A stretch of 10,949 bases of DNA. Origin: Lentzea aerocolonigenes (GTDB taxonomy: Bacteria > Actinomycetota > Actinomycetes > Mycobacteriales > Pseudonocardiaceae). Position 1 is the first letter of the stretch, and each line of letters opens with the position of its first letter. Location: contig NZ_JYJG01000541.1 of assembly GCF_000955955.1 (NCBI RefSeq), positions 1-10,949 of the forward strand, given 5' to 3'. The position numbers were made by a program, and so were the translations under genes. The notes under the pieces were generated by a model, which saw only the letters and a list, made by a program, of their open reading frames with translations, was not told where the DNA came from and made no database searches. Shown here in pieces: positions 1 through 7,337 of this stretch.

Positions 1-44
1 GCTGACCCAACAAAGCACTACTAGAACCGACCCCGGCGGGTCAC

Positions 45-77
45 GAGAACGGCGGTCCTCCCGGGACCGCCGTTCTC
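45..77 (+). terminator. Intrinsic terminator of a gene upstream of the window
   Basis: A perfect 14-bp inverted repeat (GAGAACGGCGGTCC paired with its exact complement) encloses a 5-base loop. A short T-run (CTTTT) lies about 16-20 bases after the stem. It sits just before the cellulase promoter region, so it most likely ends transcription of a plus-strand gene whose end lies at or before the window edge. Stops occur in bases 3-5 (TGA) and 22-24 (TAG), but the upstream gene cannot be identified. Confidence 0.75.
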
Positions 78-119
78 CGTTGTGCCGCTTGCCTTTTAGG
101 ACAGTTCTGCCGGGATTCG

Positions 120-149
120 TTGACCGTCTCTCGAAGTGATCCATACCTT
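120..149 (+). promoter_or_regulatory. Candidate promoter of the GH5 cellulase gene
   Basis: TTGACC (120-125) resembles a -35 element. After 18 bases comes TACCTT (144-149), which fits the actinobacterial TANNNT -10 pattern. Transcription would start near 156 and leave a leader of about 33 bases containing the Shine-Dalgarno sequence before the ATG at 189. No CebR-type cellulose operator palindrome was seen. This is assigned by pattern and position only. Confidence 0.35.
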
Positions 150-188
150 TCCCCAAACGCCGCCGCGCAGTTCGAGAGGGGAAGCTGT

Positions 189-1217
189 ATGGCTTGGCTG
201 AGGTCTGTGGCGGTGTCCGCCGCGGCAGTCGTCGTGCTCCCGCTGGCATCGGTGACGACCGCCGGCGCCGCGCTGCCGGCGGGTTCGCCCGCGGCGGTCA
301 ACGGTCAGCTGAAGGTCTGCGGAGTCCAGCTGTGCAACAAGGACGGCAAAGCCATCCAGTTGCGCGGCATGAGCACCCACGGCATCCAGTGGTACCAGCA
401 GTGCGCCAAGTCCCAGTGGTGGGACGCGTTGCAGAACGACTGGAAGGCCGACGTCGTCCGCGTCGCGATGTACGTCGCGGCGAAGGAGGACGGCTACGAG
501 ACGAACCCGCGCAAGTTCACGGACCTGGTGCACGGCTACATCGAGGAGGCCACGCGTCGCGGCCTCTACGTGCTGGTCGACTGGCACCAGCTCGACCCCG
601 GCGACCCGAACGTCTACACCGCGAAGGCGAAGACGTTCTTCAAGGAGATCGCCGCGCGGCACAAGGACAAGACGAACATCATCTACGACATCGCGAACGA
701 GCCGAACCACGTGTCGTGGCCGAAGATCAAGTCCTACGCCGAGCAGCTCATCCCGGTCATTCGCGCGGAGGACCCGGACAGCCTGATCATCTCCGGCACG
801 AACGGCTGGTCGACGTTCGGGCACTCCGACGAGCAGGACCCGTCGGTGGTGCTGAACAACAAGGTCAACGCCACGAACTTCATGTACTCCTTCCACTTCT
901 ACGCGAAGGAGCACCGCGACGACTACGTCTCGGTGCTGGACAAGGTCTCCAGCAAGGTCCCGGTCTTCGTGACGGAGTTCGGCACCCAGGAGGCCACCGG
1001 TGACGGGCCGAACGACTTCGCCATGGCGCAGAAGTACATCGACCTGATGAAGCGCAAGAAGATCTCCTGGACGAACTGGAACTTCTCCGACGACGAGCGG
1101 TCCGGCGCGGTGTTCAAGGAGGGCACCTGCTCGGGCACGTCGTTCAGCGGCACGAGCAAGCTCAAGCCGGCCGGTGTCTGGGTGCGCGACATCGTGCGGT
1201 CCGCCGACCAGTGGTGA
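189..1217 (+). CDS. Secreted glycoside hydrolase family 5 endoglucanase (cellulase)
   Basis: Endo-beta-1,4-glucanase expected to cut internal bonds of cellulose or related glucans outside the cell. The 342-residue product starts with a signal peptide (hydrophobic stretch about residues 6-22, AGA-type cleavage near 27-28). Family 5 hallmarks follow: LRGMSTHG near 58-65, DWH at 131-133, the acid/base Glu171 in IANEP, the nucleophile Glu263 in VTEFGT, and TNWNFSDD near 295-302. The N-terminal motif and compact size suggest subfamily GH5_2. There is no carbohydrate-binding module or linker, so it is a catalytic-domain-only enzyme. The ATG at 189 is chosen because a purine-rich GAGAGGGGAAG lies just before it and the signal peptide begins there; an in-frame TTG at 120 would overlap the putative -35 and add a non-signal extension. 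The next gene starts 15 bases after the stop. Confidence 0.93.
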   Translation: MAWLRSVAVSAAAVVVLPLASVTTAGAALPAGSPAAVNGQLKVCGVQLCNKDGKAIQLRGMSTHGIQWYQQCAKSQWWDALQNDWKADVVRVAMYVAAKEDGYETNPRKFTDLVHGYIEEATRRGLYVLVDWHQLDPGDPNVYTAKAKTFFKEIAARHKDKTNIIYDIANEPNHVSWPKIKSYAEQLIPVIRAEDPDSLIISGTNGWSTFGHSDEQDPSVVLNNKVNATNFMYSFHFYAKEHRDDYVSVLDKVSSKVPVFVTEFGTQEATGDGPNDFAMAQKYIDLMKRKKISWTNWNFSDDERSGAVFKEGTCSGTSFSGTSKLKPAGVWVRDIVRSADQW

Positions 1218-1219
1218 TC

Positions 1220-1225
1220 TAACGT
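1220..1225 (+). promoter_or_regulatory. Putative -10 hexamer (leaderless) of the aldo/keto reductase gene
   Basis: TAACGT fits TANNNT and lies exactly 7 bases before the ATG at 1233, so transcription would start at or next to the start codon. There is no usable Shine-Dalgarno sequence: GGTGG is only one base from the ATG. No clear -35 is visible because that region is inside the end of the cellulase gene. Confidence 0.4.
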
Positions 1226-1232
1226 TGGTGGC

Positions 1233-2111
1233 ATGGCTCAACTCGCGCTCGGCCTCGCCTCGCTCGGTCGCCCCGCCTACATCAACCTGGGCCGGGAGGA
1301 CGCGCTGCCTGCCGTGCGCGATGTTGAGTCCATGCGCGCGCAGTGCCACCTGGTGCTCGACACGGCCTACGAGCTGGGCATCCGGTGGGTGGACGCGGCC
1401 CGCTCGTACGGCCTTGCTGAGCAGTTTCTCTCGGAATGGATGCCCTGGCACGGTGACGTCACGGTGTGCAGCAAGTGGGGTTACGAGTACACGGCGGACT
1501 GGCGGTCGGATGCCGAGGTGCACGAGATCAAGGAGCACTCGCTTGCGCAGTTCACCCGGCAGTGGCAGGAGACCAGTGCTCTGCTCGAACAGGTCGATCT
1601 CTACCAGGTGCACTCGCTGACCGCGGACAGTCCGTTGTTCGAGGACAAGGCACTGCAGGAGGCCATGCTGGAGATCGAACCGGACATCGGCTTCACGACC
1701 TCTGGACCGCGGCAGGCGGACACCATCCGCAAAGCTCTGGACCTCGGGATCTTCCGATCGGTCCAGGCCACCTGGAACGTGCTGGAGACCTCGGCGGGGG
1801 CTGCGCTCGAGGAGGCGCACGACGCCGGGTTGCACGTGATGATCAAAGAGGGTGTCGCCAACGGACGCCTCGTCGTCGACCCGCCGCAAGCGGTTGCGGC
1901 ACAGGCGGAAGCGCTGGGCGTCGGGCCTGACGCCGTCGCGCTGGCGGCAATCGCGCAACAGCCGTGGGTACACCGCGTGTTGTCAGGTGCAGCGAGCCCG
2001 GACCAGCTTCGGTCCAATGTGGACGCCATGCGGATCGAGGTCGACCTGCCCGATCTGGCCGAGCCCGCCGAACAGTACTGGAAGACCCGCGCGGGTCTCA
2101 GTTGGAACTAG
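1233..2111 (+). CDS. Aldo/keto reductase family oxidoreductase
   Basis: NAD(P)H-dependent reductase of aldehydes or ketones, predicted cytoplasmic; the substrate is unknown. The 292-residue protein shows the aldo/keto reductase catalytic tetrad in order: Asp54 and Tyr59 in WVDAARSYG, Lys81 in VCSKWGY and His127 in YQVHSL. Downstream it keeps the barrel pattern, including the SGPRQ segment near 157-161 and a C-terminal SGAASPDQLRSN (251-262) typical of the cofactor-phosphate region. Somewhat short for the family (usually 310-340), it resembles the compact Aad-like reductases of actinomycetes. It starts 15 bases after the cellulase stop but probably has its own leaderless promoter. The link to cellulose use is not supported beyond adjacency. 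Third codon positions are slightly less G/C-biased than in neighbouring genes. Confidence 0.88.
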   Translation: MAQLALGLASLGRPAYINLGREDALPAVRDVESMRAQCHLVLDTAYELGIRWVDAARSYGLAEQFLSEWMPWHGDVTVCSKWGYEYTADWRSDAEVHEIKEHSLAQFTRQWQETSALLEQVDLYQVHSLTADSPLFEDKALQEAMLEIEPDIGFTTSGPRQADTIRKALDLGIFRSVQATWNVLETSAGAALEEAHDAGLHVMIKEGVANGRLVVDPPQAVAAQAEALGVGPDAVALAAIAQQPWVHRVLSGAASPDQLRSNVDAMRIEVDLPDLAEPAEQYWKTRAGLSWN

Positions 2112-2123
2112 ATGCCCGATTTC

Positions 2124-2135
2124 TGACAGATGTCA
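2124..2135. promoter_or_regulatory. Short palindrome TGACA-GA-TGTCA, possible operator
   Basis: Two perfect 5-base arms (TGACA and TGTCA) are separated by 2 bases in the 84-base gap between the reductase stop and the start of the membrane protein gene. The position, about 60 bases before the start codon of the first gene in the membrane protein/kinase/regulator cluster, would suit a dimeric regulator such as the LuxR-type protein encoded at 3657. No match to a named operator is claimed. Confidence 0.25.
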
Positions 2136-2195
2136 CGGCGAGGACGTGCGGATCATCGCTACCCGCGAAAACGCTCGCCAACCAGCATTGACGGC

Positions 2196-2609
2196 ATGAC
2201 GAAGCTGACTGTGACCGACCCCGATGCCCGCGAGAAGCTGGACATCGCCAAGAAACTGCTCGGCGGCTACGCGGCCGTGAGCGTGCTGACGCTGCTGGCG
2301 ATCGTGGTGTTCAGCGGCAACCCCGACGTCGTCACCGACGCGGTGTGGATCCGCGGCTCGATCCTCGCGGTCGCGTCGCTGATCACGTTCGCGCTCGGCG
2401 TCTCCATGGCCGGCGGCTCGCGGAGCAACTACCGCAGGGTGAAGATCATCGCGTTGGCCCAGGTGGTGGCCGTCCTCGTGATCGAGTCCATCCCCGGTTC
2501 CTTCCCGGTCTGGTTCAAGATCGCGAACGGGGTGTGCGGCGCGCTGCTGATCATCGTCGTCCTGCTGACGTTCGCCCGCAGCGTGCGCGCCACCTTCGCG
2601 GCCTCGTAG
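2196..2609 (+). CDS. Small four-helix membrane protein of unknown function
   Basis: A 137-residue protein with a charged cytoplasmic-looking N-terminus (TDPDAREKLDIAKK) followed by four hydrophobic segments at about residues 24-41, 52-73, 83-99 and 107-127. I do not recognise a named family. It stands directly before a sensor kinase gene (10 bases between its stop and the kinase GTG) and is probably co-transcribed with it, so a role as a co-sensor, an accessory protein or simply a target of the two-component system is possible but unproven. The ATG at 2196 is preferred because an upstream in-frame ATG at 2130 would add a very basic stretch that does not look like protein-coding sequence and would run into the palindrome at 2124. 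No good Shine-Dalgarno sequence precedes either start. Confidence 0.75.
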   Translation: MTKLTVTDPDAREKLDIAKKLLGGYAAVSVLTLLAIVVFSGNPDVVTDAVWIRGSILAVASLITFALGVSMAGGSRSNYRRVKIIALAQVVAVLVIESIPGSFPVWFKIANGVCGALLIIVVLLTFARSVRATFAAS

Positions 2610-2612
2610 GGT
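2607..2612 (+). promoter_or_regulatory. Putative -10 hexamer (leaderless) of the histidine kinase gene
   Basis: TAGGGT matches the actinobacterial -10 pattern and lies exactly 7 bases before the GTG start at 2620. Its first three bases are the TAG stop of the preceding membrane protein gene. No Shine-Dalgarno sequence precedes the GTG, which favours a leaderless transcript in addition to any read-through. Confidence 0.4.
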
Positions 2613-2619
2613 CGTCGGC

Positions 2620-3660
2620 GTGGATCAAAGGCGCCGGTTGCTGCTCTCGCTGGGCATGCTCTGCTACCCGTTCCTCGCGGCCGCGGGCGTCAACCAGCAC
2701 GCCCGCGGCGCCGGGCTCGTGGCGGGCTACCTGCTGCTGGTGGCGGTCTCCGCCTGCTACCTCGGGGTGGTGCTGGCCTCGATGCGATCGGCCTGGCGGA
2801 TCTACTGGTCGCTGGTCGCGTTGATGACGGTGCTGGCCGTGCTGCTCGCGCCGCTGGCCCACGAGATGGTGCTCATCCTCGCCGCGATGATCGTGCCGTC
2901 GGCGGCTGCGCGGGTCGGCGCGTGGACGGCGTCAGCTCTCGTGGTGCTGGGCGCTGCGGCGTGCGTGCTCGTGCCGCCGGCGGTCGGCTGGGACACCGAA
3001 GCGAGCTGGTACTTCGCCGTCGCCGTGGTCTTCACCGCGCTGCTCGTGCACGCGTTCAGCGGCACCGCGACGGCCAACCAGCAACTGCGCGAGGCCCAGG
3101 CGGAGGTGGCCAGGCTGGCCTCCGAGGCCGAGCGCAACCGGATCGCCCGCGACCTGCACGACCTGCTCGGCCACTCGCTCACCGCGATCACCGTGAAGAG
3201 CGCGCTCGCCAGAAGGCTGGAACCGGTGGCGGCACGCGCCGAGATGGAGTCGGTGGAGCAGCTGGCCCGGCAGGCGCTGGCCGACGTGCGGGCCGCGGTG
3301 TCCGGCTACCAGGACGTCACGCTCGCCGGCGAGCTCGCCAGAGGCCGGGAACTGCTGCGTGCGGCCGGGATCGCGGCCGACCTGCCCACCGCCGTCGAGT
3401 CGGTGCCGGTGGAGCGTCAGGAACTGTTCGGCTGGGTCGTCCGGGAAGGTGTGACGAACGTGGTGCGGCATGCCCGGGCCGGCCGGTGCACCGTGGAGGT
3501 CACCGCGTCCACAGTGGAGGTCCGGGACGACGGGATCGGAGGCGCGGCGGGCGCGGGGTCCGGTTTGGACGGTCTGCGGGCCAGGGTCGCGCAGGCCGGT
3601 GGAATGCTGACCGCGGGTCCCGCGCAGCCTCGCGGCTGGTGTTTGAGGGTGGCGGTATGA
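2620..3660 (+). CDS. DesK/NarL-type sensor histidine kinase
   Basis: Membrane sensor kinase that autophosphorylates on His and passes the phosphate to the regulator encoded next. The 346-residue protein has five or six hydrophobic helices in about residues 7-148, a short coiled linker (about 150-172), then a HisKA_3 dimerisation domain with the phospho-acceptor His180 in RDLHDLLGHSLTAI. The ATPase part shows the N-box with Asn280 in REGVTNVVRHA, the G1-type VRDDGIGG (301-308) and a GSGLDGLRARV loop (313-323). No extracellular sensing domain is visible, so the membrane region itself probably senses the signal, as in DesK. GTG at 2620 is used because hydrophobic helix 1 begins there. The stop overlaps the regulator start (ATGA), so the two are translationally coupled. 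Confidence 0.92.
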   Translation: MDQRRRLLLSLGMLCYPFLAAAGVNQHARGAGLVAGYLLLVAVSACYLGVVLASMRSAWRIYWSLVALMTVLAVLLAPLAHEMVLILAAMIVPSAAARVGAWTASALVVLGAAACVLVPPAVGWDTEASWYFAVAVVFTALLVHAFSGTATANQQLREAQAEVARLASEAERNRIARDLHDLLGHSLTAITVKSALARRLEPVAARAEMESVEQLARQALADVRAAVSGYQDVTLAGELARGRELLRAAGIAADLPTAVESVPVERQELFGWVVREGVTNVVRHARAGRCTVEVTASTVEVRDDGIGGAAGAGSGLDGLRARVAQAGGMLTAGPAQPRGWCLRVAV

Positions 3661-4265
3661 CGATCAGGCTGTTGCTCGCCGACGACCAGGAGCTGATCCG
3701 GCACGCGCTCGGCGTCCTGCTCGACCTCGAACCTGACTTCGAGGTGGTGGCCTCGGTGGGCCGCGGCGACGAGGTCACCGCCGCGGCGCTGGAGCACCGA
3801 CCGGACGTCGCGTTGCTGGACATCGACATGCCCGGCCTGGACGGGCTCGCGGCGGCCGCGGTGCTGACCGCGCAGGTGCCGGACTGCCGCGTCGTCGTCC
3901 TGACCACGTTCGGCCGCACCGGTTACCTGCGCCGGGCGATGGAGGCGGGTGCCGTCGGGTTCGTCGTGAAGGACGCGCCGGCCGACGCGCTCGCCGACGC
4001 GATCCGGCGGGTGATGGCGGGCGAGCGCGTGGTGGACCCGGCGCTCGCCGCGGCCACCCTGGCAGCGGGCGAGTCGCCGCTCACCGCCCGCGAACGCGAC
4101 GTGCTCATCGCGGCCCGCTCCAGCGCCACCGTGGCCGAGATCGCGGCCCGGCTGTACCTCGCCGAGGGCACCGTGCGGAACTACCTGTCGGGGGCCACCA
4201 CCAAGACCGGCACCCGCAACCGGATGGAGGCCCTGCGGGTGGCCGACGAGCGCGGCTGGCTCTAG
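3657..4265 (+). CDS. NarL/LuxR-family response regulator (DesR-like)
   Basis: Cytoplasmic transcription factor, partner of the kinase it overlaps by 4 bases. The 202-residue protein has a receiver domain (about 1-120) with the acidic pair Asp9-Asp10, the phosphorylation site Asp55 in VALLDIDMPG, Thr83 in VVVLTTFG and Lys105 in GFVVKDAP. A LuxR-type helix-turn-helix follows (about 139-200), with SPLTARERDVL and a recognition region around IAARLYLAEGTVRNYLSGATTKTG. The target genes are unknown; the upstream membrane protein and the palindrome at 2124 are natural candidates for autoregulation. The gene ends on TAG within a CTAG shared with the stop codon of the convergent Nudix gene. Confidence 0.93.
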   Translation: MTIRLLLADDQELIRHALGVLLDLEPDFEVVASVGRGDEVTAAALEHRPDVALLDIDMPGLDGLAAAAVLTAQVPDCRVVVLTTFGRTGYLRRAMEAGAVGFVVKDAPADALADAIRRVMAGERVVDPALAAATLAAGESPLTARERDVLIAARSSATVAEIAARLYLAEGTVRNYLSGATTKTGTRNRMEALRVADERGWL

Positions 4266-4756
4266 GAACCGCTGCGGCGCAACCACTCCTGGCCGATCTC
4301 GCGACCGTCCGGCACCAGCGGCCAGCCGGGGTCGTCGATCTTGCCGCGCAGCTCGCCGAGGTCCATCCACCCGCCCCAGGCGACCTCCTCGGGCTGGTGG
4401 GTGAACGGGCCGTCGGTGCGCGTCTCGTAGACCCACGCGTGATAGCGGGTCTGCTCATCGACGTAGGTGGTCTGGAAGAGGAACGTCAGGGGCGCCTCGA
4501 CGCCGAGTTCTTCGCTCAGTTCGCGCCGGGCTGCCACGTCCGGGGTCTCGCCCGCGTCGATCACGCCACCGGCCGCGTAGTCGTAGAGACCCGGGAAGAC
4601 GTCCTTGGTGTCGGTGCGGCGGTGCACGTAGACGCGTTCGCCGTCCGAGGAGAACACGACGGTCAGGACGCAGCCGTGCCAGAGGTTCTCCGCCCGCATG
4701 CGCTCGCGGGTCACCTCGCCGATCACGTTCGCGTCCTCGTCGTAGAGGTTGATCAT
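4262..4756 (-). CDS. Nudix hydrolase, YfcD-like
   Basis: Predicted cytoplasmic pyrophosphohydrolase acting on a nucleoside diphosphate linked to another group. The 164-residue protein contains a complete Nudix box (G-x5-E-x7-RE-x2-EE-x-G): Gly64, Glu70, Arg78-Glu79, Glu82-Glu83 and Gly85, so the metal-binding glutamates are intact. The N-terminal layout (YDEDANVIGEVTRERMRAENL, then an HRRTDTKD-like segment at 45-52) resembles the YfcD branch, which is related to isopentenyl diphosphate isomerase in fold. It lacks evidence for the isomerase activity itself. The ATG is supported by a strong AGGAGG 8 bases upstream (plus-strand 4765-4770). It is transcribed divergently from the ABC permease and converges on the response regulator with a 4-base overlap. 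The substrate cannot be assigned. Confidence 0.9.
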   Translation of the reverse strand: MINLYDEDANVIGEVTRERMRAENLWHGCVLTVVFSSDGERVYVHRRTDTKDVFPGLYDYAAGGVIDAGETPDVAARRELSEELGVEAPLTFLFQTTYVDEQTRYHAWVYETRTDGPFTHQPEEVAWGGWMDLGELRGKIDDPGWPLVPDGREIGQEWLRRSGS

Positions 4757-4826
4757 CCCGGGGTCCTCCTGTGGTCGTACGCGAGCTTGCTACTTCAGTC
4801 CGACGCCCGCTGATCGTCTCCCTTCC

Positions 4827-4832
4827 TACCTT
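4827..4832 (+). promoter_or_regulatory. Candidate -10 hexamer of the ABC permease gene
   Basis: TACCTT fits TANNNT and is the same hexamer as in the candidate cellulase promoter. It would give a leader of about 25 bases carrying the AGGAGG at 4854-4859. No convincing -35 was found. The 107-base gap between the divergent Nudix and permease starts must hold both promoters. Confidence 0.3.
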
Positions 4833-4863
4833 CGTGAGGGTCAGACGTCACCGAGGAGGATTC

Positions 4864-7263
4864 GTGTCCACTTCCCTGCGGCTCGGCGTCGCCGAGTTCC
4901 GCGCCCGGCCGGGTCGCGCGCTGCTGCCCGGCGTCGCGCTCGTCGTCGGCGTGGCCTGCCTGCTGGCCGCCCTGGTGCTGAGCGACGCGCTCACCAGGTC
5001 GGTCGACGAGGGCGCGCCCCTCACCCCGTCCACGGTGAGTCACGTGGTGGACGTGAAACAACAGCCCTACGACAGCAACGCCACCGAGGCGAACCGCCCG
5101 AAGCTGGACGCCGCGTTGCTCGCCAAGCTCTCCGCGGTCGGCCGGGCGGTGCCGGTGCAGGAGGCGAAGGCCGACCTGCTCGACAGCAACGGCCGTGCGG
5201 GGGAGCACCGGGCCGAGGTGCAGGTCCAGCAGCCGGACCTGGTGCGCTGGCCGCTGGCCGAGGGCAAGGCCCCGGCCGCCGACAACGAGGTCGCCGTCGA
5301 CAAGATCACCGCGTACGAACGCGGTCTCAAGCCCGGTGACAAGGTCAAGCTCGCCGCCGCGGACGGCAAGCCGTTCGACGTGACGGTCAGCGGTGTCATG
5401 AAGAAGGGCGGGATGGACTCGCGGCCGATCCTGGTCGCGGGGCCCGCTCTGGCGAGCAAGCTCGACCCCGAGCCGTTCACCAAGGAGATCTGGGTCATCG
5501 GCGGTGCCCGCGATGCCGTCGCGAGCGCGGCGGGGGCCTCGTACGTCGTGTGGGACCCGGCGCCGGACGCCGACAAGATCGGCAACGACCTGACGTTCAT
5601 CCTGCTGCCGTTCAGCATCCTCGCGCTGGCCACGGCGGTGTTCGTCGCCGCGGCCACCTTCCGCGCCGTCTACGCGCAACGTCAGCGGCAGACGGCGTTG
5701 CTGCGGTGCATCGGTGCCCAGCGCGGGCCGTTGGTGCGCAGGAGCCTGTTCGAGGCGCTGATCACGGGTGCTCTGGCGGGCGTGGGTGGCGCGCTGCTCG
5801 GCGGGCCGATGGCGTGGGTGCTGGCGCGGACGTTCGACGTCACCGGCATCTCCGCGTTGTTCGGCGCCGTGGAGCTCAGCCCGGAACTGCTGCCGTCGCT
5901 CGGGTACGTGATCCTCGGAGTTGTCGTTGCCGCGCTGTTGAGCGTGATGGCCGCAGTCCGGCCCGCGATCAACGCCGCGCGCGTCTCGCCGTTGGCCGCG
6001 TTGCGTGACGCGGAGAACGAGGTGCCGCCACGGTCCGTGCGTCGCTTGCGGCTCGTGTTCGGCCTGCTGTTCACCGCCGGCGCGGCGCTGCTGGCGATGG
6101 TGGCCATCGCCGCCAAGGGCACGACCGCGGCGCCCCTGTCCGTCACGTTCTCCGCGATCGCCGCGGTGACCGGCCTGTTCTGGATCCTCGGCCCGGTCAC
6201 CGTCCCGTTCATCGCGCGCCTGTTCGGCAAGATCGGCGGCACCCAGTGGAAGCTCGCCGGCGCCGAGGTGCGCCGGATGCCGCAGCGGTCGGCGTCGGTC
6301 GCGCTGCCGTTGCTGCTGGCCAGCTCGATGGTGACGTTCTTCCTGGTCGTGCTGGGTGGCGTGCAGGACGTGGCGTCGGCGTACGCCAACGAGAAGCGCC
6401 CGGACGCCACCGTGGTCGACGCGGGTGGCCGGGCGCTGCCCGACATCCCGGCACAGGCGGACGCCGAGGCGAGCGTCGCGCTGCACAAGACCGAGGAGGA
6501 CGGGCCGCTCGGCGCCGACCCCGGGCAGCTCAAGGCGTGGCTCAAGGCGCAGGACGTGTCCGTCACCGACCAGTTCGTCTCCGGGACCGCGCTCGTGCCG
6601 GAGCACTGGGCGGACAAGCCGTACGTCGAGTTCGGCGGCAAGCAGTACGAGGTCGTCGGCACCGTGCCCGGCAGCCTCACCGGCTTCACGCCGATCATCG
6701 GCGGCCAGACCTCGGGGCCTGTGGAGAAGGTGTTCGTCGCGCTGAAGCCGGGCGTGGACCCGGCCCAGTTCCGGGCTCAGCTGCAGTCCGCGCTGCCGAA
6801 CAACCCGACCGTGATCGTGCGGACGGACGCGGACGAGCGCGCCGAGGCCGACCGGTACATGCACCTCGGCACCGTGCTGATGATGGTGTTGCTCGGCCTG
6901 TCCGTGGCGGTCGCCGTGACCGGTATCGGCACCGCGCTGACCATCTCGGTGCAGGAACGCCGCAAGGAGCTCGCACTCAGGCGCGCCTTGGGCGTCACTC
7001 AAGGCGGGCTGCAGGGCGGAGTCATCGCTGAAGCGGTCATGCTGGCCCTGGTCGGGGTGATCGGTGGCGGAGTGCTCGGGTTCGGTTACGCGGAGATCGC
7101 GATCCTGTCGACCGGCATCGACATGTCGCTGCCAGGCTTGAAGGTCGTGTTGCCGCTGGTCATCGGGGCTTCGGTGGTCGTGGCGCTCGCGGTCGTGGCG
7201 GCTTTCGGGCCTTCTCGCGGTGCTTCTCGGATTCGCCCCGCAGCAGGACTGGCATCCGGGTGA
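4864..7263 (+). CDS. FtsX/MacB-type ABC transporter permease
   Basis: Large membrane subunit of an ABC system of the MacB/LolC-like (FtsX-domain) class, which usually moves lipids, peptides or drugs, or transmits force to cell-wall enzymes. The 799-residue protein has helix 1 at about 20-41, a periplasmic core domain (42-242), a first FtsX domain with three helices (about 243-370, including the [16 protein letters not shown] coupling region at 273-288), two more helices (395-452), a helix at 478-503, a second extracytoplasmic domain (about 504-664) and a second FtsX domain (about 667-790, with [14 protein letters not shown] as its coupling segment). This duplicated layout is normal for actinobacterial members. 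GTG at 4864 follows AGGAGG by 4 bases. Such permeases normally sit beside an ATPase gene, but none is present here: the upstream neighbour is a Nudix gene on the other strand and the downstream one is dop. Confidence 0.92.
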   Translation: MSTSLRLGVAEFRARPGRALLPGVALVVGVACLLAALVLSDALTRSVDEGAPLTPSTVSHVVDVKQQPYDSNATEANRPKLDAALLAKLSAVGRAVPVQEAKADLLDSNGRAGEHRAEVQVQQPDLVRWPLAEGKAPAADNEVAVDKITAYERGLKPGDKVKLAAADGKPFDVTVSGVMKKGGMDSRPILVAGPALASKLDPEPFTKEIWVIGGARDAVASAAGASYVVWDPAPDADKIGNDLTFILLPFSILALATAVFVAAATFRAVYAQRQRQTALLRCIGAQRGPLVRRSLFEALITGALAGVGGALLGGPMAWVLARTFDVTGISALFGAVELSPELLPSLGYVILGVVVAALLSVMAAVRPAINAARVSPLAALRDAENEVPPRSVRRLRLVFGLLFTAGAALLAMVAIAAKGTTAAPLSVTFSAIAAVTGLFWILGPVTVPFIARLFGKIGGTQWKLAGAEVRRMPQRSASVALPLLLASSMVTFFLVVLGGVQDVASAYANEKRPDATVVDAGGRALPDIPAQADAEASVALHKTEEDGPLGADPGQLKAWLKAQDVSVTDQFVSGTALVPEHWADKPYVEFGGKQYEVVGTVPGSLTGFTPIIGGQTSGPVEKVFVALKPGVDPAQFRAQLQSALPNNPTVIVRTDADERAEADRYMHLGTVLMMVLLGLSVAVAVTGIGTALTISVQERRKELALRRALGVTQGGLQGGVIAEAVMLALVGVIGGGVLGFGYAEIAILSTGIDMSLPGLKVVLPLVIGASVVVALAVVAAFGPSRGASRIRPAAGLASG

Positions 7264-7268
7264 ATAGG

Positions 7269-7302
7269 GTGAGGGGAGCTTCAACTCGGAAGCTCCCCTC
7301 AC
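7269..7302 (+). terminator. Hairpin terminator after the ABC permease gene
   Basis: A perfect 14-bp stem (GTGAGGGGAGCTTC and its exact complement) encloses a 6-base loop and starts 5 bases after the permease stop. There is no strong T-tract behind it, which is common for actinobacterial terminators. It separates the permease from the dop promoter box, which begins 5 bases further on. Confidence 0.75.
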
Positions 7303-7307
7303 GCTGG

Positions 7308-7330
7308 TTGTCAGGGGCAGGTCATAAGGT
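7308..7330 (+). promoter_or_regulatory. PafBC/RecA-NDp-like promoter of dop
   Basis: TTGTCAGGG (7308-7316), 8 bases, then TAAGGT (7325-7330). The mycobacterial RecA-independent damage promoter is TTGTCRGTG-N8-TANNNT; this copy differs at one box position (G for T at position 8) and keeps the spacing exactly. The hexamer ends 7 bases before the ATG of dop at 7338, with no Shine-Dalgarno sequence between, so the transcript is predicted to be leaderless. Confidence 0.55.
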
Positions 7331-7337
7331 GTTGCGT

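Noticed and set aside
96..1973. Long antisense open frame (625 codons) opposite the cellulase and reductase
   Set aside because: It is the mirror frame expected in GC-rich coding DNA. The product is Arg/Val/Leu-rich without domains, and both plus-strand genes show full catalytic motifs.
1979..1988. TTGTCAGGTG inside the aldo/keto reductase gene, similar to the PafBC-type box
   Set aside because: No TA-containing hexamer follows after 8 bases and it lies within coding sequence, so it is a chance match.
4795..7302. Antisense open frame of 835 codons opposite the ABC permease
   Set aside because: The product is a His/Arg/Gln/Gly-rich low-complexity sequence with no recognisable domain and shadows a well-supported permease.
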